64,000 nt of DNA from Candidatus Blautia excrementipullorum (GCA_019118645.1 DWYN01000087.1:17911-81910); one strand, 5' to 3'. Counted from the first letter of the stretch, positions 52,624-62,178 are shown. Translations and numbers: made by a program. The notes: generated by a model not told the origin, from the letters alone.

Positions 52624-55278
52624 ATGAGTAAAAAGAATAAAGAAACAAAAGTGATTTTTTTGGCAGTGGCTCTCTTGTTTATTGGATTTTTGCTGATCCC
52701 TGTAGTCAGGCTGCTGGCAAAGTCTTTTCTCAGTGACAATGGTCTGACGATTGCCTTTTACAGAGAGGTGTTTGGTACCAGAGGATTTGTACAGGCACTG
52801 GGGAACAGTTTTCTGATCGCGGGAACCAGTGCCCTGGTTACAACAGTTATCGCATTTCTGATTGCTTATACTATACAATATACGAATGTAAACAAATATT
52901 TAAAGAAAATTATTGGTGCAGTTGCGGTTCTTCCAATGCTTTTGCCAACAATTACATATGGATTTGCAATTATTTATTCTTTTGGAAAAGAAGGGCTTTT
53001 GACAAAGATTCTGGGAAAACAATTTTTCTCTATCTATGGGTTTAAGGGTCTTCTTCTGGGATACGTAATCTATACACTTCCTGTATGCTATGTGCTGATT
53101 TCCAATGCCATGGCCTATATAGACAAAAAGTTTATGACAGTATCCCGTTTAATGGGAGACAAACCTTTTGCGACTTTCCGTATTACCGTACTGCGTCCCC
53201 TTATGGGAACATTGGCGGCTTCCTTTGTACAGTCATTCTTTTTAAGCTTTACAGATTTTGGTATTCCGGCCGCGGTGGGAGGAGAGTATGAGGTTATTGC
53301 CAGCGTTCTGTACAATCAGATGCTGGGAAGCATTCCAAATTTCAATAATGGAGCGGTAGTCGCCATGGTAATGCTGATACCTTCCGTGATCAGTATTGCG
53401 TTACTCCGTTATCTGGAGAAATATAATGTACGGTACAACAGGATATCAAAAGAAGAATTGAGCACAAACCGGCTCAGGGATGTGATTTTCGGAGGTATTT
53501 CTACTGTATTCTGTATTTGCGTTTTGTCTATCTTTGCAGTTATTTTTGTGATTCCTTTTGTGCAGGAATGGCCTTATCAGATGAAGTTTACAATGCAAAA
53601 TGTACTGAATGTGCTTATTGATCCAGAACTTTCCAACGTATATCTGAACTCGCTGTATGTGGCTTTTTACACGGCTGTGTTTGGTACTTTGGTAGCATAT
53701 GGAAGCGCTCTTGTAACGGCAAGGAGCAAGGTAAATCATGTGCTGAAGCAGATTATTGAGGGAATCGCGCTGGTAACAAACACCATTCCGGGAATGGTTC
53801 TTGGCCTTGCTTTTCTGTTCTGTTTCTCTGGAAGCAGCCTGCAGAGTACTTTTCTTATTATGGTGATCTGTAATGTGATCCATTTCTTTTCCACGCCGTA
53901 TCTGATGATGAAAGAATCTTTGGCGAAGATGAACTCTTCATGGGAGACTACGGCGATGCTGATGGGGGACAGCTGGCTGAAAACAATTTTAAGAGTGGTG
54001 ACTCCCAATGCGGTTTCCACCATCATTCAGGTGTTCAGTTACTATTTCATTAATGCTATGGTAACGATCAGCGCGGTAATTTTCCTGGCGGGAGCAAGGA
54101 CAATGGTGATCACCACCAAGATCAAACAGCTTCAGTACTACAATCAGTATAATGAGATCTTTGTACTTTCTCTTCTTCTGCTGTTTACAAACCTGGCGGC
54201 AAAAGGATTATTCAGCTACCTGGCATCTCGAAAAGCCAAAACTGCGGAAAATTATTCTGATGGAATTAAAGACGCGGCTCCGTCTCCGAGATTTTCAATA
54301 GCAAAGAAAGTAATCTCTGCGGCTGTGGCAGTCATACTGGTCATTTCTGCGGTTTCTCTTGGGAGCGGCGGACGCAACAGTGATCTGGTAGTCATTTATT
54401 CCAACGCAGACGATGAGGCGATCCAGGCAATAAAGGATACTTTAGATGAGAATGGATATCAGGGCCAATATATACTTCAGACTTTCGGAACATCAGAGCT
54501 GGGGGGAAAACTTCTGGCAGAGGGCAAAAATCTGGAGGCGGATCTGATCACCATGAGCACCTTCTATATAGACAGCGCGCAGGAACAGAATCAGATGTTT
54601 AAGGATCTTACTTTTCCTGTAAATACGCTGGATGAAATGCCGTCCTACTGTGCTCCCATTACAGCTCAGGAGGGATCTTTGATCATTAACACAAAGGTAA
54701 TTGAATCCTCCGGCCTGCCGGTTCCGGAATCTATCAAAGATCTGGCAGATCCGGTTTATAAAGACATGGTTTCTGTTACCGACGTGTCGTCTTCCTCTAC
54801 CGCATGGCTTCTGCTGCAGGCTCTCATTGATGCATATGGAGAAAATGAGGCGCAGGAGATTTTAACAGCAATTTATGAAAACGCGGGTCCTCATATTGAA
54901 GATTCAGGTTCCGGCCCGCTGAAAAAAGTGCGTGCCGGAGAAGTGGCGGTAGGATTTGGCCTGAGACATCAGGCGGTAGCAGATAAGGAGGCCGGTTTGC
55001 CTATAGATTATGTGGATCCGGAGGAAGGGAATTTTTCTCTGACAGAGTCTTTGGCTGTGGTGGACAAAGGGACCAAAAGAGACGAAATCGCTATGGATAT
55101 GGCACAATGCATTATTGAAGAGGGGCGGGAAAAACTCCAGGAGACATATCCAAATGCTTTATATGAGGGCGAGACTACCGATCCGGCCAACGCGTCGGCA
55201 AATCCCAAAACCTTTAAGGAAAAGCATACAGTGGAGCTTCTGGAGAAACACCAGGAAATTTCCGAGGCCAGTAAATAG
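52624..55278 (+). CDS. ABC permease fused to its substrate-binding protein, probable 2-aminoethylphosphonate importer
   Basis: 884 residues in one frame. Residues 1-540 hold two tandem permease halves of the FbpB/PhnV type, about twelve helices, so a single chain makes the whole channel. After a linker, an extra helix at about 561-580 leads to an extracytoplasmic binding-protein domain (585-884) of the iron/AEP class (VVIYSNADDEAIQAIKD at its start, VTDVSSSSTAWLLLQAL, AGEVAVGFGLRHQAV). The binding domain is thus tethered to the channel instead of being a lipoprotein. I place the start at ATG 52624 with AGGAGAAG, 18 bases after the ATPase; a GTG at 52600 overlaps the ATPase gene. Confidence 0.9.
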   Translation: MSKKNKETKVIFLAVALLFIGFLLIPVVRLLAKSFLSDNGLTIAFYREVFGTRGFVQALGNSFLIAGTSALVTTVIAFLIAYTIQYTNVNKYLKKIIGAVAVLPMLLPTITYGFAIIYSFGKEGLLTKILGKQFFSIYGFKGLLLGYVIYTLPVCYVLISNAMAYIDKKFMTVSRLMGDKPFATFRITVLRPLMGTLAASFVQSFFLSFTDFGIPAAVGGEYEVIASVLYNQMLGSIPNFNNGAVVAMVMLIPSVISIALLRYLEKYNVRYNRISKEELSTNRLRDVIFGGISTVFCICVLSIFAVIFVIPFVQEWPYQMKFTMQNVLNVLIDPELSNVYLNSLYVAFYTAVFGTLVAYGSALVTARSKVNHVLKQIIEGIALVTNTIPGMVLGLAFLFCFSGSSLQSTFLIMVICNVIHFFSTPYLMMKESLAKMNSSWETTAMLMGDSWLKTILRVVTPNAVSTIIQVFSYYFINAMVTISAVIFLAGARTMVITTKIKQLQYYNQYNEIFVLSLLLLFTNLAAKGLFSYLASRKAKTAENYSDGIKDAAPSPRFSIAKKVISAAVAVILVISAVSLGSGGRNSDLVVIYSNADDEAIQAIKDTLDENGYQGQYILQTFGTSELGGKLLAEGKNLEADLITMSTFYIDSAQEQNQMFKDLTFPVNTLDEMPSYCAPITAQEGSLIINTKVIESSGLPVPESIKDLADPVYKDMVSVTDVSSSSTAWLLLQALIDAYGENEAQEILTAIYENAGPHIEDSGSGPLKKVRAGEVAVGFGLRHQAVADKEAGLPIDYVDPEEGNFSLTESLAVVDKGTKRDEIAMDMAQCIIEEGREKLQETYPNALYEGETTDPANASANPKTFKEKHTVELLEKHQEISEASK

Positions 55279-55409
55279 GAAAATTGGGGACAGGTGGATA
55301 TTTTTGCTGAATCGGTAAGATAAGCAGCGTAAATACGTGTTCTGAAATTTAAAAATGGAAATGAAATATATTTAATAAAATATAACGAAAATAAAGGAGA
55401 ATTTGAAAG

Positions 55410-56504
55410 ATGAAGTACTACAAATTACTGACCCCTGGTCCTTTGACCACTACAGATTCCGTGAAGAAGGAAATGATGTTCGACCACTGCACCTGGGACG
55501 ATGATTATAAGAAGATCACTCAGGAAATCCGCAGAGAACTTCTGGAGCTTGCTCATGTGGACGAGAAGGAGTACACGGCCGTCCTGATGCAGGGAAGCGG
55601 AAACTTTGGAGTGGAATCTGTTCTGACAAGCGTAATCGGAAACGGGGAAAAACTTCTGATCGCGGCGAACGGCGCGTATGGAGAAAGAATGGAAGATATT
55701 GCAAAACATGCGGGAATTGATTATGCTATTTATCATGAGCATTATAATCAGGTTCCAAAGGCTGAGGTGATCCGCGATATGCTGGAAAAGGACCAGAAGA
55801 TCACTCATGTGGCTATGGTCCACAGCGAGACGACCTCCGGTATTCTCAACGATATCGAAGCCGTAGGTAAAGTGGTAAAAGAAATGGGCCGTGTGTTCAT
55901 CGTAGACGCTATGAGCAGCTTTGCAGGAGTGGATATTCCGGTAAAAGACTGGGGGATCGACTTTATCATCAGCAGTGCCAACAAATGTATCCAGGGCGTT
56001 CCGGGATTCTCCTTCATTATTGCGAACAGGAAGCTGCTGGAGGAGAGCAAAGGAAAAGCAAGGAGTCTTTCTCTGGATCTGTACGACCAGTGGAAAACAA
56101 TGGAAGTGGATGGAAAATGGAGATTCACTTCTCCAACCCATGTGGTACTTGCATTTGCACAGGCTTTGAAAGAACTGAAAGAGGAAGGCGGCATTCCGGC
56201 CAGAAGCAGACGATACAAAGAAAATAACGAGCTTCTTATTAAGAGAATGGAAGAAATGGGAATCCATACTTATATTGACAGAGAACACCAGGGACCGATC
56301 ATTACGACTTTCTTCTACCCGGAAAACTATAACTTCAAATTCTCAGATATGTACAATTACATCAAGGACAGAGGATACGCGATCTATCCGGGAAAAGTAA
56401 CAGAGGCGGAAACCTTCCGTATTGGAAATATCGGAGAAATTTGTAAAGAAGATATTATAAAAGTAACAGATCTCATTGGGGAATTTCTAGAAAGCACAAA
56501 ATAA
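55410..56504 (+). CDS. phnW: 2-aminoethylphosphonate-pyruvate transaminase
   Basis: 364 residues, class V aminotransferase. It moves the amino group of 2-aminoethylphosphonate to pyruvate, giving phosphonoacetaldehyde and alanine. Family blocks: LLTPGPLTTTDSVK at the start, HCTWDDDYK, MQGSGNFGVES, VHSETTSGILND, VDAMSSFAGVDIP and the PLP lysine in SSANKCIQGVPG. ATG 55410 has AAAGGAG. It is followed by phnX and preceded by the ABC fusion, which fixes the pathway as uptake and use of aminoethylphosphonate for carbon, nitrogen and phosphorus. Confidence 0.97.
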   Translation: MKYYKLLTPGPLTTTDSVKKEMMFDHCTWDDDYKKITQEIRRELLELAHVDEKEYTAVLMQGSGNFGVESVLTSVIGNGEKLLIAANGAYGERMEDIAKHAGIDYAIYHEHYNQVPKAEVIRDMLEKDQKITHVAMVHSETTSGILNDIEAVGKVVKEMGRVFIVDAMSSFAGVDIPVKDWGIDFIISSANKCIQGVPGFSFIIANRKLLEESKGKARSLSLDLYDQWKTMEVDGKWRFTSPTHVVLAFAQALKELKEEGGIPARSRRYKENNELLIKRMEEMGIHTYIDREHQGPIITTFFYPENYNFKFSDMYNYIKDRGYAIYPGKVTEAETFRIGNIGEICKEDIIKVTDLIGEFLESTK

Positions 56505-56559
56505 TGGATCAAAAAGATGAAATGATTTCGCGGAAAGATGCAGGAAAGGGAAAGTTATC

Positions 56560-57336
56560 ATGAACAGAGATTTTGAATGTATTATTTTTGACTGGGCCGG
56601 AACGACAGTAGACTACGGATGTTTTGCTCCTGTGCGGGCGTTTGTGGAGGTTTTCCGCCATTATGGAATCGAGCCGACCATGGAGGAGGTCCGCGAGCCT
56701 ATGGGAATGCTGAAGATAGATCATATCCGTACAATGCTGAATATGCCCAGGATCAAAGCCTGCTGGACAGAAAAATACGGCAGCGAGCCCACAGAGGAAA
56801 ATGTAAAGGAACTGTTTGGAATTTTTGAAGAGAAGCTTCTCAGCATTCTTCATCTTTTCGCGGATCCTAAGCCGGGAGTAGTAGAAACGGTGAAGCGTTT
56901 AAGGGACAAGGGCATCGCCATCGGCTCCACAACAGGATACAATGATAAAATGATGGAAATTGTGGTTCCCATCGCAAAAGAAAAAGGATATGCGCCGGAT
57001 GCCTGGTTCAGTCCGGATTCTACCAATCAGAAAGGCCGTCCATATCCCTATATGATCTACCGGAATATGGAAGTTCTCGGAATTCAGGATGTAAGAAAAG
57101 TTATGAAAGTAGGAGATACTGTTTCCGATATCAAAGAAGGCAGGAACGCGGGAGCTTTTACAGTAGGCGTTCTTGTGGGAAGCTCAGAGATGGGCTTGAC
57201 ACAGGAGGAGTTTGAAGCGCTTGACTTCCAGACACAGCAGAAAAAATGCAGAGAAACAGCACAGAAATTTTTGAACGCCGGAGCAGATAAGGTGGTTTAT
57301 ACACTGGAGGAACTGGCGGAATATCTTGGAGCATAA
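56560..57336 (+). CDS. phnX: Phosphonoacetaldehyde hydrolase
   Basis: 258 residues, haloacid-dehalogenase fold. It cleaves the C-P bond of phosphonoacetaldehyde to acetaldehyde and phosphate. The nucleophile D11 is in FDWAGTTVDYG, the Schiff-base lysine K52 in MGMLKIDHI, and STTGYNDKMM and VGDTVSDIKEG complete the HAD motifs. ATG 56560 follows AGGGAAAG. It is the last gene of the operon; a T-tailed terminator follows at 57347. Acetaldehyde handling genes are not in the window. Confidence 0.97.
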   Translation: MNRDFECIIFDWAGTTVDYGCFAPVRAFVEVFRHYGIEPTMEEVREPMGMLKIDHIRTMLNMPRIKACWTEKYGSEPTEENVKELFGIFEEKLLSILHLFADPKPGVVETVKRLRDKGIAIGSTTGYNDKMMEIVVPIAKEKGYAPDAWFSPDSTNQKGRPYPYMIYRNMEVLGIQDVRKVMKVGDTVSDIKEGRNAGAFTVGVLVGSSEMGLTQEEFEALDFQTQQKKCRETAQKFLNAGADKVVYTLEELAEYLGA

Positions 57337-57346
57337 GAGAAAAGAA

Positions 57347-57390
57347 ACAGAGAGGAAGACCGCGGAAGCGGAGCTTTCTCTCTGTTTTTT
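57347..57390 (+). terminator. Terminator of the phosphonate operon
   Basis: ACAGAGAG (57347-57354) pairs with CTCTCTGT (57378-57385); six T follow in all. It lies between convergent genes. Confidence 0.85.
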
Positions 57391-57409
57391 GGTGAGGATA
57401 AGAAGCTTC

Positions 57410-58651
57410 TCACAGGGCGGCGGTTCTGTCCGCTTTCAGGAACAGAAGCATTCCGGCCAGGAACATAACGGACAGCGCTCCTACGCCGATGTTTACGCTG
57501 CCGCTGAGCTGGCTGATAATAGAGACCAGCATGGTTCCCGCAAAGGAAGCCCCTTTTCCGCAGATATCATAAAGTCCGAAATATTCACCGGACTTGTCCG
57601 CAGGAATGATCTTTACGAAGTAGGAGCGCGACAGGGACTGAATGGCGCCCTGGAACATGCCTACCGCTACGGCCAGGATCCAGAACTGATACTGCTCTGA
57701 CAGAATGACTCCGTAAAGGGCAATCAGAAAATACGCGCCGATACAGACCAGGATCAGCTTTGATGACTGGGCTTTGCGGGAAAGGCGGCCGAATACCAGG
57801 GCAGCCGGGAAAGCCACGATCTGAGTGACAAGAAGCGCAAGCAGAAGACCGGTGGAATCAAGACCCAGAGCGGTTCCGTATGCGGTAGCCATATCAATGA
57901 TCGTATACACTCCGTCGATGTAAAAGAAGAAGGCGATAAGAAAAAACAGAACTTTCCTTCGTTCTTTTAACTCGCCGAAAATTCCTCCCAGACGGCGGAA
58001 GCTCGCGCTGAGGTTGCTTCCGGAAGAAACTGTCTGGTAGTGCTTCTGCGTATAGCTTTTTAAAAGAGGAACAGACATGGCCGTCCACCAGAGAGCTACC
58101 AGAACGAAGGCGATTCCCATGGCTGTCTGCATGGTAAGTCCCAGATTTTCATAAAACAGTACCAGAAGAAGACTGAGGATAAAGGGAATGCAACTTCCGA
58201 TGTAGCCCCAGGCATAGCCCTGAGCGGAAACCTCATCGGTACGGTCTTCTGTGGTAACGTCCGGGAGCATGGAGTCGTAGACTACCAGACTCAGGGAGTA
58301 GGCGGATTTGGCGATCACAAATAAAAGGATGAACCACAGCCAGGACTGAGTGAATCCGAGGAACACGCAGCCCAGCGCGCCCACCAGAAGGGACGCCAGG
58401 AATATTTTCTTCTTCCGGCCTTTTGTGTCTGAGGCGGTGCCGAGAATGGGACCGAGCACTGCTACAAGAATCGTGGCGGCGGAGGTGGCGTAGCCCCAGT
58501 AGGCCAGATAGTTGACTTCGGAGATTCCTGCCTGATCAGCCAGATAATTAAAATAGATCGGCATAATAGTAGATACCAGAAGCGTAAAGGCGGAGTTGCC
58601 CACATCGTAGAGAATCCACTTTTTTTCCAGGGAATTCAGCTTAAATTTCAT
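57410..58651 (-). CDS. MFS transporter of the UMF1/Atg22-like group
   Basis: 413 residues with twelve predicted helices. The opening WILYDVGNSAFTLLVSTIMPIYF and the SDTKGRKKKIF loop after helix 2 are typical of the UMF1 (Atg22-like) branch of the major facilitator superfamily; yeast Atg22 exports amino acids from vacuoles, and bacterial members are mostly uncharacterised. The minus-strand start ATG has AAGGAG. It converges on the phosphonate operon and shares its terminator region, so it is probably not part of that pathway. Substrate unknown. Confidence 0.88.
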   Translation of the reverse strand: MKFKLNSLEKKWILYDVGNSAFTLLVSTIMPIYFNYLADQAGISEVNYLAYWGYATSAATILVAVLGPILGTASDTKGRKKKIFLASLLVGALGCVFLGFTQSWLWFILLFVIAKSAYSLSLVVYDSMLPDVTTEDRTDEVSAQGYAWGYIGSCIPFILSLLLVLFYENLGLTMQTAMGIAFVLVALWWTAMSVPLLKSYTQKHYQTVSSGSNLSASFRRLGGIFGELKERRKVLFFLIAFFFYIDGVYTIIDMATAYGTALGLDSTGLLLALLVTQIVAFPAALVFGRLSRKAQSSKLILVCIGAYFLIALYGVILSEQYQFWILAVAVGMFQGAIQSLSRSYFVKIIPADKSGEYFGLYDICGKGASFAGTMLVSIISQLSGSVNIGVGALSVMFLAGMLLFLKADRTAAL

Positions 58652-58792
58652 TTTATAAACTCCTTCTTCAGTTTTTCCTGAACTTTTTTCTTCTTTTGAT
58701 TATAACACGAAGCAGCGGAAATCAGGATAAGAATATATCAAATATGCGTAAAGTGTTTACAAAATATTTTTGAAATATTCCAAAAATGTTTG

Positions 58793-58822
58793 TTGAACTC
58801 TGAAATTAATTCGTGATAAGAT
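58793..58822 (+). promoter_or_regulatory. Possible promoter of the DUF1538-PII unit
   Basis: TTGAAC (58793-58798) and TAAGAT (58817-58822), spacer 18 bases. The leader to the GTG start is about 40 bases. Confidence 0.45.
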
Positions 58823-58870
58823 ATAAAATATGTAATTTTCCTATATGAAAGAAGGTGGGGTGAGAGACAA

Positions 58871-60388
58871 GTGGAGAATTTCAGAGAAAAAGTGAAAGAA
58901 TCTCTGGCAAGTGTGCTGCCCATCACTATGATTGTTTTGATTCTCAGCGTAGTGATGGTTCCTGTAGAACTGGGAGCCGTGAATCTGTTTCTGGCGGGAG
59001 CCGTTTTTCTGATCGTGGGAATGGGATTTTTTCAGCTTGGAGCGGAAATGTCCATGACGCCTCTGGGACAGGGAATCGGCGGAGCGCTGATCAGGAAAAG
59101 AAAACTCTGGCTGATCATCGCCGGATGCTTTGTCATGGGCGTGCTGATTACGATTTCAGAGCCTGATCTTCAGGTACTGGCAAATCAGGTGGCGGCAATA
59201 CCAAATCATGTAATTGTTATGACGGTGGCAGTGGGCGTGGGAATCTTTCTGGTTGCGGCAGTTCTGAGAATTTTGTACAAGGTCCGGCTTTCGAAGATGC
59301 TGACTGTCATGTATATGCTGTTGTTTCTGGTAGCTTTGGTTACTCCGTCGGATTTTTTGGCGGTAGCCTTTGACGCAGGCGGTGTAACCACCGGTCCTAT
59401 GACTGTTCCGTTCATTATGGCTCTTGGAATCGGCTTTTCCGCATCGCGAAGTGATAAAGAAGGTTCCAATGACAGCTTCGGTCTGATCGCTTTGAGCAGT
59501 GTGGGACCGATTCTTATGGTGCTTTTGCTGGGGATTTTTTATCACCCGGAGGATGCTGTTTATACAGCCGTTTCTATCCCGGAGGTGACGACGACCCAGG
59601 ATGTAGCCAGGGAATTTCTGAAAGCATTTCCTCAATACTTTCATGAGGTAATGATAAGTATGCTGCCGATCATAGCGGTATTTCTTCTTTTCCAGCTAAA
59701 GACAGGAAAATATCACCGCCGTCAGTTCCTCAGAATGTGCGTTGGATTTGTTTATACGATTGTGGGGTTGATTCTGTTTCTGACAGGTGTTAATATTGGA
59801 TTTGCCCCTATGGGAAGTCTTTTGGGAGAAAGCCTGGCGGCAAGTGCGTTTAAATGGTTTTTGATTCCTATTGGAGTTATAGTCGGATATTATATTGTAA
59901 AGGCGGAGCCGGCAGTTCAGCTCCTGAACCATCAGGTAGAGGATATCACGGAGGGAATGATCTCACATAAACAGATGAATCTCTGTCTGTCAGCAGGCGT
60001 GGCCTGCGCAGTTGGACTTGCTATGCTGCGGGTACTTACTGGAGTCAGGATCTACTGGATCTTACTGCCCGGATATCTGCTTGCGATAGCTTTCAGCTAT
60101 CGGGTTCCTTCGGTATTTGTAGGTATTGCCTTTGACTCCGGAGGAGTTGCCAGCGGCCCTATGACATCTACATTTCTTCTTCCGCTGACAATGGGGGTAT
60201 GTACGGCTATCGGAGGAAACGTAGTTACTGATGCGTTTGGAGTTGTAGCCCTGGTAGCGCTGGCTCCTTTGATCGCAATTCAGATAATGGGACTTCTCTA
60301 TAATTATAAAATGAAGAAAAAGGAAACCGGCGTGGGAAGCCGGATGCTGGAAGATACAATTATTGAACTGGAGGATGATGATATATGA
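58871..60388 (+). CDS. DUF1538 membrane protein, putative transporter
   Basis: 505 residues with about twelve helices in two homologous halves. Each half carries a FDAGGV or FDSGGV motif followed by GPMT (about 170-180 and 420-430) and then a FGLIALSSVGP or FGVVALVALAP helix. The duplication and the buried polar GGV-GPMT motifs suggest a transport path through the membrane, but I know of no proven substrate. GTG 58871 is the start with AAGGTGGGG about 10 bases before. It overlaps the tandem PII gene by ATGA, so it is probably regulated by it, as AmtB is by GlnK. Confidence 0.85.
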   Translation: MENFREKVKESLASVLPITMIVLILSVVMVPVELGAVNLFLAGAVFLIVGMGFFQLGAEMSMTPLGQGIGGALIRKRKLWLIIAGCFVMGVLITISEPDLQVLANQVAAIPNHVIVMTVAVGVGIFLVAAVLRILYKVRLSKMLTVMYMLLFLVALVTPSDFLAVAFDAGGVTTGPMTVPFIMALGIGFSASRSDKEGSNDSFGLIALSSVGPILMVLLLGIFYHPEDAVYTAVSIPEVTTTQDVAREFLKAFPQYFHEVMISMLPIIAVFLLFQLKTGKYHRRQFLRMCVGFVYTIVGLILFLTGVNIGFAPMGSLLGESLAASAFKWFLIPIGVIVGYYIVKAEPAVQLLNHQVEDITEGMISHKQMNLCLSAGVACAVGLAMLRVLTGVRIYWILLPGYLLAIAFSYRVPSVFVGIAFDSGGVASGPMTSTFLLPLTMGVCTAIGGNVVTDAFGVVALVALAPLIAIQIMGLLYNYKMKKKETGVGSRMLEDTIIELEDDDI

Positions 60389-61083
60389 AATCTGGTATGC
60401 TTTCCCTTCGGCTGATGGTTCTTATCACCGATACAGAGGCATATAAAAAAATCCATCGTTTATTCTCAGAGGAACGGATTCCCGTTTATCATCAGTGCAG
60501 AGGACAGGGAACCGCTAAGACAGAACTTCTTGATATCTGCGGATTAAGCGGAAGCGCAAGACTGATTACGGCGGCTATTATACCTAAAGTAATGACCGGA
60601 AGAATGTTCCAGCGCCTTGAGGAAGTGCTTCAGATCTGGAGAAAGGGAAGAGGGATCGCAGTTACAATTCCGATTACCGGACTCCAGGAATGTATCAGGA
60701 AGCTTGTGGATCAGGAACTTTGTGAAAAATGGAAAAAAATGGAAGAAGGAGAGGAGCTGCAGATGAAAAAAGAGGCGTCTTTTTCGATGGTGCTGGTTAC
60801 AGTGAAAGAAGGATACAGTGACGAGGTAATTGACGCTGCTACAAAGGCCGGGGCCGGCGGCGGTTCTGTAATCCGGGGAAGAAGAAGAGGAAGCGAAGCC
60901 CTGGTGCAGTTTCTGGGGATTTCCCTGCAGGAAGAACAGGAGATTCTGATGATTGTTGTCCCAAAGGAAAAAAAGGGAGAAATTATGAGCGCAGTCAATG
61001 CGCGCTGCGGAATCAGTACAGAAGCCCGCGGAATGATCATTTCTGTCCCTGTGGAGGACATGATCGGTTTTGAAACGAGATAA
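60385..61083 (+). CDS. Tandem PII-like signalling protein
   Basis: 232 residues built of two PII-fold copies. The first (7-100) opens with LRLMVLITDTEAYKKIHRLF and is divergent. The second (130-232) has SFSMVLVTVKEGYSDEVIDAA, AGAGGGSVIRGRRRGS as a T-loop region, EILMIVVPKEKKGEIMSAV and a late GMIISVPVEDMIG. PII proteins are trimers of single domains; a two-domain chain would need a different assembly. The start overlaps the DUF1538 stop by ATGA. It most likely senses nucleotides or 2-oxoglutarate and gates the membrane partner; that is inference. Confidence 0.88.
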   Translation: MKSGMLSLRLMVLITDTEAYKKIHRLFSEERIPVYHQCRGQGTAKTELLDICGLSGSARLITAAIIPKVMTGRMFQRLEEVLQIWRKGRGIAVTIPITGLQECIRKLVDQELCEKWKKMEEGEELQMKKEASFSMVLVTVKEGYSDEVIDAATKAGAGGGSVIRGRRRGSEALVQFLGISLQEEQEILMIVVPKEKKGEIMSAVNARCGISTEARGMIISVPVEDMIGFETR

Positions 61084-61166
61084 AAGGATTTTTACGCAGA
61101 AAAAAGGATGAGACTTTTCCAAATCCGGAAAACATGTATTATGAAAGATCAATGGAGTGAAAGACT

Positions 61167-61928
61167 ATGGAGAACCCTTTTTCCAGGACGGAACTGCTTC
61201 TTGGGAAAAAAGCAGTGGAGAAACTGAAGAAATCCAGAGTGGCCGTATTCGGAATCGGAGGAGTAGGCGGATATACGGTGGAGGCTCTGGTGCGCAGCGG
61301 GGTAGGCGCGGTGGATATTGTAGACAGCGACAAAGTCTGCCTTACAAACCTGAACCGGCAGATCATCGCCACAGAAAGCAGTATCGGAAAATATAAAGTA
61401 GACGTTATGCGAGAAAGAATTCATGACATTCATCCGGAAACGGCAGTAAATGTCCATAAGTGTTTTTATCTGCCGGAAACAAAGGATGAATTTGACTTCT
61501 CGCAGTATTCTTATGTGGTGGACGCCGTAGACACGGTTACGGCGAAGATACAGCTTGTAATGGAGGCGGAGAAAGCAGGCGTTCCCATCATCAGCAGTAT
61601 GGGAGCGGGAAATAAGCTGGATCCTACTGCGTTCCAGGTAGCGGATATTTATAAGACCTCCGTGTGTCCGCTGGCAAAGGTAATGCGGCGGGAGCTGAAA
61701 AAGCGCGGCGTAAAGAAACTGAAGGTGGTATATTCTCAGGAACAGCCACTGACGCCTGTTTTGGAAGAAAATCCGGAAGGACGGCCAGAGGAGAGAGAGG
61801 GAGAAACGGAGGAGAGAAAAAGCGCTTCTTCCAGGCGGTCTGTGCCCGGGTCGGTGGCGTTTGTGCCTTCGGTAGCCGGGCTGATCATAGCCGGGGAAGT
61901 GATTAAAGATCTGGTTAAAATGGATTGA
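61167..61928 (+). CDS. tcdA: tRNA threonylcarbamoyladenosine dehydratase
   Basis: 253 residues, E1-like (ThiF/MoeB) fold. It uses ATP to cyclise t6A37 of ANN-decoding tRNAs into ct6A. Motifs: RTELLLGKKAVEKL, the nucleotide loop VFGIGGVGGYTVEAL, DSDKVCLTNLNRQI with the catalytic-site Arg, and VVDAVDTVTAKIQLV; SMGAGNKLDPT is the later TcdA block. A Glu/Arg/Ser-rich insert (about 205-232) is poorly conserved. ATG 61167 has weak GGAG. No cysteine desulfurase or sulfur acceptor (CsdA/CsdE) is near, so it probably works alone. Confidence 0.92.
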   Translation: MENPFSRTELLLGKKAVEKLKKSRVAVFGIGGVGGYTVEALVRSGVGAVDIVDSDKVCLTNLNRQIIATESSIGKYKVDVMRERIHDIHPETAVNVHKCFYLPETKDEFDFSQYSYVVDAVDTVTAKIQLVMEAEKAGVPIISSMGAGNKLDPTAFQVADIYKTSVCPLAKVMRRELKKRGVKKLKVVYSQEQPLTPVLEENPEGRPEEREGETEERKSASSRRSVPGSVAFVPSVAGLIIAGEVIKDLVKMD

Positions 61929-61957
61929 TAAAATATAACAAAGGGATTTTCTGATCT

Positions 61958-62098
61958 ATGAAGGATGAAAGAACAACTGGATGTCTGGGCGCCGGAGCAG
62001 GTGGTGCGACCGCAGGGCATGCGCGGCAGGAAATTGAAGAAAAGACAGAAAAGTCCCTGAAATTACGCGGCTTGGAGCGTATTGCCCTTGTACATTAA
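61958..62098 (+). other. Doubtful 46-codon open frame
   Basis: ATG 61958 to TAA 62096-62098, with a distant AAAGGGA. The Gly/Ala-rich start (CLGAGAGGATAG) and Lys/Glu-rich end do not match anything I know. It fills part of the gap between tcdA and the right-edge regulator; it may be chance. Confidence 0.2.
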
Positions 62099-62119
62099 CT
62101 CTAGTATACCACGAAAATA

Positions 62120-62162
62120 AAATTAGTCAGGTATGATTTACCGAATCATACCTGACTAATTT
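62120..62162. terminator. Long perfect hairpin (19-base stem)
   Basis: Left arm 62120-62138 and right arm 62144-62162 are perfect complements around a 5-base loop; the right arm ends in TTT and a further TTGCTT follows. It may be a terminator for tcdA or the end of a small mobile element. The arms contain AGTCAGGTATGATT. Confidence 0.65.
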
Positions 62163-62178
62163 TTGCTTATTAGTTTCT

